Assembly (NCBI RefSeq): GCF_904849725.1
Contig: NC_058521.1
Location: 563,910,176-563,974,175, forward strand
DNA length: 64,000 nucleotides
Source: Hordeum vulgare subsp. vulgare
Lineage: Eukaryota; Streptophyta; Magnoliopsida; Poales; Poaceae
Reading direction: 5' to 3'
The position numbers were made by a program, and so were the translations under genes. Below are positions 11,988-21,551 of this stretch, piece after piece (positions within the stretch are counted from its first letter, which is position 1; every line of letters starts with the position of its first letter). The notes under the pieces are model-generated. The model had not been told where the DNA came from. It made no database searches and saw only the letters and a list, made by a program, of their open reading frames with translations.

Positions 11988-13257
11988 CGAGTGCGGCGTT
12001 TAGTGCAGACTCGGAGAAGATCAATACTTAGGTGATTCTTGATCACAGCTAAGTCTCCGAGTGCGACGTGTAGTGCACACTCAGAGGAAGTTATGACTTA
12101 GGCGATTCTTGATGACCGCTATGTCCCCGAGTGTGGCGTGTTAGAGCACACTCGGAAGAAGTTGTTACTTAGGTGATTCTTGATCACAGCTAAGTCTCCG
12201 AGTGCGACGTGTAGTGCATAGTCGGAGGAAGTTATTACTTAGGTGATCCTTGATCACAGCTAAGTCCCCGAGTGCGACGTGTATTGCACACTCGGAGGAA
12301 GTTATTACTTAGGTGACTCGTGATCACAGCTAAGTCCCCGAGTGCGACGTGTATTGCACACGTGTAGTGCACACTCGGAGGAAGTTATTACTTAGGTGAT
12401 TCTTGATCACAGCTAAGTCTTCGAGTGTGACGTGTAGTGCACACTCGGAGGAAGTTATTACTTAGGTGATTCTTGATCACAGCTAAGTCCCTGAGTGCGA
12501 CGTGTAGTGCACACTCGGAGGAAGTTATTACATAGGTGACTCTTGATCACAGCTAAGTCCCCGAGTGGAACGTGTAGTGCACACTCGGAGGAAGTTATTA
12601 CTTAGGTGATTCTTGATCACAGCTAAGTCCTCGAGTGCGACGTGTAGTGCACACTCGGAGGAAGTTATTACTTAGGTGATTCTTGATCACAGCTAAGTCC
12701 TCGAGTGCGACGTGGAATGCACACTCGGAGGAAGTTATTACTTAGGTGATTCTTGATCACAGCTAAGTCCTCGAGTGCGCCGTATAGTGCACACTCGGAG
12801 GAAGTTACTACTTAGGTGATTCTTGATCACAGCTAAGTCCCCGAGTGCGACGTATAGTGCGCACTCGGAGGGGGTTAGTACTTAGGCGATTCAGGATCGC
12901 AGCTAAGTCTCCGAGTGCGACGTGTAGTGCACACTCGGGGGAAGTTACTACTTAGGTGATTCTTGATCACAGCTAAGTCCCCGAGTGCGACGTATAGTGC
13001 GCACTCGGAGGGGGTTAGTACTTAGGCGATTCAGGATCGCAGCTAAGTCCCCGAGTGCGATGTGTAGTGCACACTCGGAGGAAGTTACTACTTAGGTGAT
13101 TCTTGATCACAGCTAAGTCCCCGAGTGCGACGTATAGTGCGCACTCGGAGGGGGTTAGTACTTAGGCGATTCAGGATCGCAGCTAAGTCCCCGAGTGCGA
13201 CGTGTAGTGCACACTCGGAGGGAGTGAGTACTTAGGCAATTCAGGATCGCATCTAAG
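11988..13257. repeat. Tandem array of ~18 copies of a 70-bp double-palindrome unit
   Basis: The period is 70 bp over ~1.27 kb. Each unit holds two inverted repeats: one bounded by CTTAG...CTAAG with GTGAT/ATCAC arms, the other by CCGAGTG...CACTCGG. Leftmost units are the most diverged, central units nearly identical, and one unit (12350-12372) carries a 20-bp internal partial duplication. The array lies between the stop of the antisense gene (11812) and the end of pol (13375), i.e. in the 3' untranslated regions of two convergent genes. Tandem repeats in this position are known in Tat/Ogre elements and have seeded satellite DNAs elsewhere. Confidence 0.95.
12841..13257. repeat. Higher-order 140-bp dimers at the end of the tandem array
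   Basis: The last six units alternate between two subtypes. Subtype B (starting at 12841, 12981 and 13121) has GCGAT...ATCGC arms, GTATAGTGCG and AGGGGGTTAGTA; subtype A has GTGAT...ATCAC arms and GTGTAGTGCA. The A/B alternation gives three 140-bp dimers; the final A unit is partly converted to B at its end. This is a young higher-order structure inside the array. Confidence 0.9.
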
Positions 13258-13374
13258 TTTTTTTTTTGTGACCGGAGTCTACGACCGTGGGAGAAGTCTG
13301 AATCTGCAAAAAACTGAATCTGCTGTATATATTATTTCGTCAAAACTTGTTCGTTACACTGCTTCAGTCGACGA

Positions 13375-16300
13375 TCACGTATAAAAACGCTTGAGGAGAT
13401 CCCCGTTCCATGCGCGCGGCTCGTCTGTCTCCCTCTGAATGTTGTAGAGTCTGTATGCTCCATTGTTCAGCACCTTGGAGATGATGAAAGGCCCTTCCTA
13501 GGCCGGAGCCAACTTGTGTGGTCTTTGTTGATCCACTCGGAGCACTAAATCGCCAGCTTGGAATGTGCGACTCCTGACTGGACGCGCATGAAAGCGTCGC
13601 AGATCTTGCTGGTAAATTGTTGAGCGAGTAAGTGCCATCTCGCGCTCCTCCTCTAGAAGATCGACTCCATCTTGCCTTGCTTGTTCTGCTTCAGCTTCGG
13701 AGAAGAGTTCGACTCGTGGGGCATTGTGAAGCAGGTCACCCGGAAGGACCGCTTCTGCTCCATAAACGAGGAAGAACGATGATCGCCCCGTTGATCTGTT
13801 CGGAGTGGTGCGGAGGCCCCAAAGCACTGAAGGTAACTCGATGACCCATGCACCAGCAGTGTGTCCTACCTCTCGTAAGGGTCGGGGCTTCAAACCTTGA
13901 AGGATAAGTCCATTCGCCCGCTCAGCTTGTCCGTTGGATTGCGGATGTGCTACGGAAGCAAAATCCACTCGGATACCCTGACTTGCACAGAAGCCTTTGA
14001 ATCTGTCCGAGTCAAAGTTTGTCCCATTGTCCGTGATTATGCTGTGAGGTACCCCGAATCTGGAAATGATGTCCCTGACAAACTTCACAGCTATTGAGGC
14101 ATCAAGTTTCTTGATGGGCTTGGCTTCTATCCATTTTGTAAACTTGTCGACTGCCACCAACAGATGTGTGTAGCCTCCTTGGCCTGTCTTGAACGGTCCT
14201 ACTGTATCTGATCCCCAAACTGCAAAGGGCCACACAAGTGGGATCGTTTTTAGTGCAGATGTTGGCTTGTGGGACTTGTTGGAGTAGAACTGAAAGCCTT
14301 CACATCGGTCGACCATATCTTTAGCCATCTCGTTTGCTTGCAGCCAAAAGAAACCGGCTCTGAATGCCTTGGCGACAATTGCTCTCGAAGAAGCGTGATG
14401 ACCGCAGGTTCCCGAGTGAATATCCTCTAGGATCAACTGCCCTTCCTCTGGGGAAATGCAACATTGAAGAACGCCTGAAACACTCTCCTTGTACAATTGA
14501 CCATCAATGACAGTGAATGCCTTCGACCTGCGAACTATTTGCCTGGCTTGGACCTCATCTTCGGGAAGTTCTTGCCTTAGGATATATGCAATGATCGGCA
14601 CAGTCCAATCGGGAATGATAGCCAGAATCTCTGTGACCAGATCGACCACAGCAGGTACATCGACTTCAGTCGGATCTGTTGCGCTCTTGGGTTGTACCGG
14701 TTCTTCTGTGAAGGGATCTTCTTTGACTGAGGGAAGATGGAGGTGCTCGAGGCAGACATCACTCGGGACTGGTCTCCGAGTGGATCCGAGTTTCGCCAAC
14801 TCGTCAGCTGCTTGGTTCTTCAGTCTCGGAACGTGATGGAGCTCTAGACCTTCAAACTTCTTCTCCAGCTTCCTCACTGCATTGCAGTATGTTTTCATGG
14901 TGGGGTTCCTTACGTCCCACTCTTTCATCACTTGGTTGACCACCAAATCCGAATCGCCGTAGACCATCATGCGACGGACGCCGAGTGAGATGGCCATGCG
15001 CAATCCGTAGAGGAGAGCTTCATACTCTGCTTTGTTGTTGGAGGAATCAAAGTGTATCTGAAGCACGTACTTGAGCTTGTCACCTTTTGGTGATATGATC
15101 ACAACGCCAGCGCCGGATCCATTCAACATCTTAGACCCATCGAAGAACATTGTCCAATGAGCCGAGTAGATGTGGGTCGGTTGCTGTTGTTCTACCCATT
15201 CTGCTATAAAGTCAGCCAGGGCTTGAGACTTAATAGCTTTCTTGGCCTCGAACTTGATGTCACAGTACAGCATCTCCATTGCCCACTTCTCCACTCGGCC
15301 TGATGCGTCTCGATTGTGGAGAATTTCCGACAACGGAGCATCAGAAACGACAGATACCGAGTGGTCTTGGAAATAATGGGCCACCTTCTTCGCAGTCATA
15401 TAGATCCCATAGATAAGTTTTTGATAATGGGGATACCTCTGCTTGGAAGGGGTCAGGACTTCGGAGACGTAGTACACTGGCCGCTGAACTTTGTATGCTT
15501 TGCCTTCTTCTTCTCGCTCGACTGTAAGAACAGTACTCATGACTTGATTTGTAGCCGCGATATAAAGAAGAAGGGGCTCTTTACTGAGCGAAGCAGTAAG
15601 AACCGGCTGGGTGGAAAGTAGGACTTTGAGGTCGTCGAATGCGACTTGGGCTTCGTCTGTCCACTCGAAGGTATCTGACTTCTTCATGAGTCGGTACAGA
15701 GGAAGTGCTTTTTCGCCGAGTCGACTGATGAACCTGCTCAAAGCCGCTAGGCAACCTGTGAGCCGTTGAACATCGTGTATTCTAACCGGCCTCTCCATTC
15801 GGACGATGGTCCCAATCTTTTCGGGGTTAACGTCGATCCCTCGTTCGGAAACGAAGAAACCGAGTAACTTTCCGCTGGGAACACCGAATGAACATTTGGC
15901 TGGGTTGAGCTTGATATCGTACCTACGAAGGTTGGCGAATGTTTCTGCCAAGTCAGTCAGCAGGTCGGAACCTTTGCGTGACTTGACTACGATATCATCC
16001 ATGTATGCCTCCACATTGCGACCGATCTGGTCGAGGAGACATTTTTGGATCATGCGCATAAAGGTAGCTCCTGCATTCTTCAGACCGAAAGGCATAGTGA
16101 TGTAGCAGAAGCACCCAAACGGGGTGATGAAGGCTGTTTTTAACTCATCGGGACCATACAGACGGATCTGATGATAGCCCGAATAGGCATCAAGAAATGA
16201 CAAACGCTCGCATCCCGCAGTCGAATCGACAATTTGATCTATGCGGGGGAGCGGAAAATGGTCTTTCGGGCAGACCTTATTGAGATGCTTGAAGTCAATG

Positions 16301-16587
16301 CACATTCGGAGTGACTTATCCTTCTTGGGCACCATGACGACATTGGCGAGCCACTCGGAGTGGTGAACCTCGCGAATGAAGTTGGCAGCCAGTAGCTTGG
16401 CCACCTCTTCTCCGATTGCCTTCCTCTTGTGCGCGGCGGACCGGCGCAGGCGCTCTCGGACGGGCCGAGCGGTGGGATCCACATGCAGTCGGTGCTCAGC
16501 CAACTCCCTGGGTACACCTGGCATGTCAGATGGTTTCCATGTGAAGATGTCCCAGTTCTCACGGAGGAATTGGGTGAGCTCGGCTTC
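13375..16587 (-). pseudogene. pol: Tat element pol: reverse transcriptase, RNase H, second RNase H-like, integrase (damaged)
   Basis: The main open stretch is 1008 codons (16524 to 13498, minus). RT lies at residues ~55-235 with catalytic YMDD at 174-177 (15994-16005). It is followed by the RT-linked RNase H, then a second RNase H-like domain (FFDGSK...NNKAEYEAL...GDSDLVV). Integrase keeps its three acidic catalytic positions (GSDTVGPF, ITDNGTNF, NGQAERANG). In the integrase zinc finger the second cysteine is replaced: CEGFQF where the family has CEGCQF. A TAG at 13498-13500 truncates the last ~40 residues; that reading frame continues to a natural stop at 13375-13377. Another TAG near 16588-16590 separates this part from the upstream protease frame. 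The order PR-RT-RH-RH-INT places it in Ty3/Gypsy, Tat branch. Confidence 0.93.
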
Positions 16588-16590
16588 CTA

Positions 16591-17750
16591 TTTAGGATCG
16601 AGGGTGGTGGAGATGTTCGTCGGGGCGGCAGAGTCGTCCGTCGGATGGATGCTGACCTTCTTCGTCTCTCCCGCCGACTGGAACGCGGACTCAGAAACTG
16701 GTTTCTTTGAGCGCATCAGGTCGGCAGGGTCGACTGTCTTCTTATATTCGTCGAGCTCAAGTACCGCCATCTGCTGGTCGGCGATTCTTGATCCCTCCTG
16801 CATACACTCTTCGGCTCGCTGGCGGTTGCCCATGATGGTGATAACGCCTTTTGGGCCTGGCATCTTCAACTTCAAGTATACATAGCATGGTCGTGCCATG
16901 AAGCTCACGTATGCCAGGCGGCCCAGAATTGCGTGATAAGCACTCTGGAAATCCACCACCTCAAATGTGAGCTTCTCCTTGCGAAATTTTTGTCGGAGCC
17001 GAAGATGACGTCCAACGCGATCTGGCCGAGTGACTTGGCCTTCCGTCCAGGGACGACTCCGTGGAACTGCATACTGCTCTCGCTGAGTCTTGACATCGGA
17101 ATGCCCATTCCCTTGAGAGTGTCAGCATACATGATGTTCAATCCGCTACCGCCGTCCATGAGGACTTTGCGCAGTCGGACTCCTTCCACCACCGGGTCAA
17201 CGACCAGAGCCTGTCTTCCTGGGGTGGGGACATGCGTTGGATGATCCGACTGATCAAAGGTGATCGCAGTCTGAGACCACTTAAGGAACTTGGGAGGAGT
17301 CGGAACGGCCATGTTGACCTCCCTGTTCACCAACTTCAGTCGACTCTTGCTTTCGACGTCAGCAAAAATCATGAGGGTTGCATGGACTTGGGGGAACGGA
17401 TCCTCCTTATCCTCCTCATCTTGTTCAGGATTCTTCTCACTCGGTTGCCCTTCGCTGACCCCCTGGATCACGAGACGACATTGTCGAGTGGTGTGCTTCG
17501 CGTATATGGGGTTGTCTTCTTCGTCCATCTTCGTGTGAACCGGACAAGGCTGGTCTAGGATGGGATTGTTGAACGGATTCTTCTTGGGGGCAGACTGCGC
17601 TTTCCCTTTGCCCTTGAACTTGGCGCTGGTCACAGCTGCAGCTTCTGCCTGCGGTGTGGGCGGAACTTTCTGTTTTTGCTTTCGAGTGTTACCTCTGTCG
17701 GCATCGCCGACTGTCTTGTGTTTGCCACTCCGGATGCGGTCCTCTTCCTC
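16591..17750 (-). pseudogene. Tat element gag C-terminus and aspartic protease (frameshifted)
   Basis: From ~17750 down to 16905 (minus) runs a frame with a basic Lys-rich linker, a zinc-knuckle-like segment (CPVHTKMDEEDNPIYAKH then TTRQC) and the retroelement protease, with KVLMDGGSGLNIMYADTL; DGGS replaces the usual D-T/S-G, as in other Tat proteases. At ~16985 the frame shifts and continues from 16959 to 16591 as a conserved linker (VDFQSAYHAILGR, ARPCYVYLKLKMPGP) that ends at the stop separating it from RT. The frame also breaks from the upstream gag near 17750. Confidence 0.88.
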
Positions 17751-19260
17751 GCCATTTGCATGCGAGCTGCTATCTCCATCATCTTGCTCATGGAGATGTC
17801 GCCTGTCCGGCCAAACTTTAGGTACAGCTCTCTGTACCGTACGCCTACCTTGAATGCGCAGACCGCTTGATGCTCGGTGACGTTCTCCACCGTGTGGTAG
17901 AGAGTCGTCCATCGCTGGATGAAGTCGCGCAAGGGATCATTCGGCTTCTGGACGCAGTGCTGAAGCTCCACAAGGCCTGCAGGGCGTTTGCACGTCCCTT
18001 CGAAGGTCCTGATGAACACTCGGGCCAGACCTACCCAACTGTAAATGCTTGAGGGGGCCAACTGGTTCAGCCAAGCTCGCGCCGAGCCGTCGAGCATCAG
18101 AGGGAGGTGCTTCATAGCGACATGGTCGTCCCATCCCACGATCTGGACTGCCACTCGGTAGTCGTCTAGCCATGTTTCAGGCTTGGATTCCCCCGTAAAT
18201 TTACCGATTCCCGCTGCCAATCGGAAGTTGGGCGGGATGTCAGCCGAGCGGATGGCTCGACTAAAACATTCGGGACCGGACACGATGGTCCTGCTTCCAC
18301 TCGGACGGTCCATATCGTGACCATCGCGGTGGGCTCGACCCCTGTCGACTCTTCGTTGGGCGATTCGCCCTCTTGCGTCGGGTCTTGGGTCGTAAGTGTC
18401 GCCAACCGAACGCCGATCATCATGATTTCGGGACCCATAGGGCTCACCCCGCGGAGGGGTGCGTGAGCGGCGGCGATCTTCACGGATCATGGACCGGCTG
18501 CCTCCCCTGTGGTGCTGATGGGAACCAGGGCTGTGAACCGATCGATGGGTGTTTGCATGGACGGAACTATTGTAGATCCGATTGTGTGACTGGGAGACCG
18601 CCGAATTCTGCTGTTGTGCCGTGCGCAACAGAGCTCGGATCTACTCGATTCCCCTGCCTGCCTCCGAATCAGTGGCTGGAGGGAATCGGCAATCTGGGCA
18701 GCCGCAGCCAAGTTGAGGAGAGGTGTGCGGAACAACTCCACGTTGCTCCGCCGAGTGTGCCGACTGGCAGAATGACGAGGTGGACGGCGTGCACCGGATG
18801 CTTCACCGATTTCGCGCTCGCTCCGGCCGGCCTCACGGGGATCTTCATGGGTGTTGGCCATGTGTACTTCTGCTACAGGCCCGCGATCCGCGTACTCGTA
18901 AGGGAGCTCAGTCGGAACCGAGCCCGAGCACTGGGAACGCGGGGCAACCACAACAGACTCCAGAACTGCCACTTGAGAGGACGCGATCTGGCGCGCTCGG
19001 GCATGCTGCACCCAACGTTGGAGACGCGGACTGCGGGACCGCTTATTGCGGCGCATGATGGAGGCGCAAGCTGACAATGGAGCCAATTGTTGGAGAAGAA
19101 GAACGCCACGAGCGCCGGCACGGAAGTGCGTGGCCCCGCGATGGGGAAGCGCCTCGACGTCGAGAGGCGCCTCCCGAAGCCACGCCGAATCATCGATGGG
19201 GAAGGAGAGAGCGCCGAAGAGGATCTGGCGACCCATGTTCGAATCTCCACCAGACGACAT
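17751..19260 (-). pseudogene. gag: Tat element gag, N-terminal and capsid region (frameshifted)
   Basis: I chose the start MSSGGDSNMGRQ at 19260 because it follows the primer site by ~50 bp. This frame runs to ~18630, then shifts to the frame carrying the Arg/Ser-rich segment and the capsid-like core: KFTGESKPETWLDDYRVAVQ, RAWLNQLAPSSIYSW, FEGTCKRPAGLVELQ, LRDFIQRWTTLYHTVENV. These are typical motifs of plant Gypsy gag (retrotransposon gag domain). A further shift near 17750 leads into the gag C-terminus. Two frameshifts inside gag mean no full polyprotein can be made. Confidence 0.88.
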
Positions 19261-19307
19261 GACGAAAGGAAGTAGTCGCAAACTCGCCGGAAGTCGCTTA
19301 AATGCCT

Positions 19308-19325
19308 GCCCCAAGGTGGGCGCCA
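19308..19325 (-). other. Primer binding site of the Tat element (TGGCGCC type)
   Basis: On the minus strand, two bases inside the 5' LTR, the sequence is TGGCGCCCACCTTGGGGC. TGGCGCC is the primer-site start found in many plant Gypsy elements that do not use initiator tRNA-Met. The exact tRNA is not determined here. Confidence 0.8.
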
Positions 19326-19327
19326 AC

Positions 19328-19883
19328 TGTCGTGGGTATAAGCCTGACAGTAGATGTGTAGGGTACGAATGAGATGGGCAGAGTCCTAGCTACGGCGAGG
19401 TTGTATGAGTTCAGGCCCCTCTACGGTGGAGGTAACATCCCTACGTCTCAGTGCTCTCGGAGCTTGTTACCGAGTGTAATATGGAATACAATGATTTGCT
19501 AACCCCTTTACCAGTGGGGGAGGGCGGCTTATATAGAGTGCGCTGCCCTCCACAACGGTTTTGATTCAGGGGTGGAGTAGTGGCGATTGAATGCGTACGT
19601 TACACGTAACGTATGCTCTAAATGCTAATAAATGCACCCGTAAACGTACGGCAGTTTCCCTCCAGAGAGGTTACGATGTACCGAGTGTACCCAGTCGGTT
19701 AGCCTGGTGCCCTCCGAATGCTAGTCTCCGACTGGACGATTCAGGGCCTGTTACCGACTGGATGATGGGGACTCCTTAATTCAGTCGGGGCAGACTTAGG
19801 GTCCTGTCCTTTGTGTGGGGTAGTCCTTGGGTAGGACATGTACGGCAGGCCTATGACCCTACCCTAGGACTATGACCCCATCA
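19328..19883 (-). repeat. Tat element 5' LTR (element sense)
   Basis: A 556-bp LTR with TG at 19328 and CA at 19883, the upstream LTR because the element is on the minus strand. A minus-strand TATATAA at 19529-19535 is the likely core promoter for gag-pol. It differs from 7260-7815 by 13 substitutions and no indels by eye. Confidence 0.95.
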
Positions 19884-19888
19884 GTACT
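19884..19888. repeat. Right target-site duplication of the Tat element (GTACT)
   Basis: A perfect copy of 7255-7259, directly after the LTR terminal CA. Confidence 0.95.
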
Positions 19889-20061
19889 GATGTGACTCTG
19901 ATGTAGCTTGTGGCGAGTGTAAGCCAACTCTTTATATATCTCTTCTTTTCAGTACATGTACTTGTAACGATATCCATTCTTGCGACACGACAAGATGCGC
20001 TTCTACCCCTGACGAGGCCTTCGTGCCAAATTGAGGATAGGGTCGCATCTTGGGTGTGACA
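19889..20061 (+). repeat. L2 5' LTR, last 173 bp
   Basis: This resumes the L2 LTR after the Tat insertion and ends TGTGACA at 20061. It carries a TATATAT box at 19933-19939. The same segment occurs uninterrupted in the 3' LTR remnant (21380-21551) and inverted at 1679-1850. Confidence 0.88.
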
Positions 20062-21237
20062 AGTTGGTATTAGAGCAAGGACCGACCTAGGAGCCCCCTT
20101 GATTGATCGAACTTGGCCGAGTCGAGTCTAGTAAAAAATACTTTGAGTCTAGTTATATATCGGAGAGTAGGATTCTTTTTTCTCCTCTTCTATGCTCTGG
20201 TGAGGAATCTTGACGTAATAATTTACTCTACTCCTCTTCCCACTCAAAAAAAAATTTAGGATCACGCGGATATTTTTGGAATCTATATGATGCCGATGTG
20301 ATGGAGTTCTGTCTTGGTCACTCTTGCCTGACTTGATTTTCTTCCGGGGAGTTGAGCTCCAGGGGATTCTTGAGCACATCGTTATCATTCAGATTTCTTA
20401 GTATTTCAGAATGAAGGATGTTCGTAATTGCTTCAATACTAGTAGTGGCGAGATAACCCCGATGTCCCCAGTACTGATGCAGATTGTTCGGGAGTACTAC
20501 CATACTTTGTATCGTTGTGATCACGAGGGTCTGTTGTAGATGAAGGTCTGAGATACTGGTCGTGTGTTGACGGATGTGATACAAGTGACGGGTTAGTATA
20601 GGAGTTGTGTGTTATTACTCCTTCTATCCGTGTACCAGATTGCATGACCAGATATTTCGGGAATTCATAGGTGGGAATTCTAGTAGTTTCTTATAGGACA
20701 ATCTTCCAACAAATGCATGATGTTAGGTCGGGGTTCGACATCTAGTGGATTCGTTTGTTCACGATCGACTTACAGCGGTACACGTTGTGTCTTAAAGAGT
20801 CCTTATAGCTTGCTACGACTCGGGGACGCTTCGTATGTCGTGTGCACTACCTTGCACTTGATGGCTACTGTAAAATTGAGCCCGTGCGATCATGTCCACA
20901 AAAATATCGGACGAAATCTTTCTCATGAGTTTGATCTGGCTTATTTCATAAATCTCATCCTTTGTTTTGTTGAATATGGTAATTCAAGTTGCTTCGATGT
21001 CAAGTGGTGGTTTCAGATCTTTCCTAATAGGTGTTCTCATATTTTTATGTGAGAATGCAAATTCTTGTGTTCGTTCAATTGTCTCATCAATTTTGTCAAC
21101 CGGAGTTGTTATATCAAGTCTTTTCAACCGGTGTGCTTCTCTTCAGTGAATTCAATCCTCTCAAATTTTTCCAGACCATTCTCTCATTTTATTTCGGAGT
21201 TCATCTCATCTGTCTGAAGTCGTCTTTGTTTTTCCCC
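20062..21237 (+). mobile_element. Residual interior of L2
   Basis: About 1.18 kb, the inverted counterpart of 545-1678 in L1. It contains no recognisable gag or pol. It ends abruptly near 21237, where the L1 copy continues into different sequence, marking the internal deletion of L2. Confidence 0.8.
20065..20076 (+). other. Primer binding site of L2 (initiator tRNA-Met type, one mismatch)
   Basis: TGGTATTAGAGC, three bases after the LTR end; it differs from the canonical TGGTATCAGAGC by one transition. It confirms L2's plus-strand orientation. Confidence 0.85.
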
Positions 21238-21551
21238 ACCCTCTTCTTCTTCTTCGATCTAGGATGGGTTTCAGGCCGGCAGCCTGGGATAGCAAGGATG
21301 GATGTCGTTCTTATTTTGTCTTTTGTTTTCGTCCGTAGTCGGACCCTGCTCTTACTCTTGATGATTATGTAATGTACTGATGTGACTCTCATGTAGCTTG
21401 TGGCGAGTGTAAGCCAACTCTTTATATATCTCTTCTTTTCAGTACATGTACTTGTAACGATATCCATTCTTGCGACACGACAAGATGCGCTTCTACCCCT
21501 GACGAGGCCTTCGTGCCAAATTGAGGATAGGGTCGCATCTTGGGCGTGACA
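21238..21551 (+). repeat. L2 3' LTR remnant (last ~314 bp)
   Basis: It matches the end of the 5' LTR from the CTTCTTCTTCTTCGATC stretch (7112-7128) through the Tat target site to the terminal TGACA, here without the Tat insertion. Everything upstream in the 3' LTR has been deleted. Confidence 0.85.

Larger units (their letters stand above)
7260..19883 (-). mobile_element. L3: Tat-lineage Ty3/Gypsy element with antisense gene and tandem-repeat 3' region
   Basis: This is a 12.6-kb element on the minus strand. It has identical-length 556-bp LTRs (TG...CA), a primer site beginning TGGCGCC, and gag, protease, RT, two RNase H-like domains and integrase in Gypsy order. Downstream of pol are a 70-bp tandem array and a multi-exon gene on the opposite strand. 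Dual RNase H, a DGGS-type protease motif, 3' tandem repeats and an antisense ORF are together typical of Tat elements (Grande, RIRE2, Retand relatives). The two LTRs differ at 13 of 556 positions by my reading (2.3%); at the commonly used 1.3e-8 substitutions per site per year this is ~0.9 million years. gag-pol has at least three frameshifts and two stops, so it is not autonomous now. Confidence 0.95.
2627..21551 (+). mobile_element. L2: internally deleted long-LTR retrotransposon inserted in the LTR of its own family
   Basis: L2 is a plus-strand element with TG...CA ends and a perfect ATCTC target duplication. Excluding the younger Tat insertion (7260-19883 plus one GTACT), it is about 6.3 kb: a complete ~4.8-kb 5' LTR, a primer site, only ~1.2 kb of interior and the last ~314 bp of the 3' LTR. 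The interior-to-3'-LTR deletion joins near 21238 in a CCCTC/CTCTTC stretch shared by both parents, suggesting illegitimate recombination. It codes for nothing recognisable. LTRs of ~4.8 kb recall large Triticeae Gypsy families such as Sukkula, but I cannot assign a family. Confidence 0.85.

Noticed and set aside
11988..13257. CRISPR-like array of regular repeats
   Set aside because: Eukaryotic context; units are contiguous 70-bp tandem repeats without unique spacers, lying inside a retrotransposon 3' region.
18373..19074. 233-codon plus-strand frame
   Set aside because: Antisense shadow of the gag N-terminal region of the Tat element.
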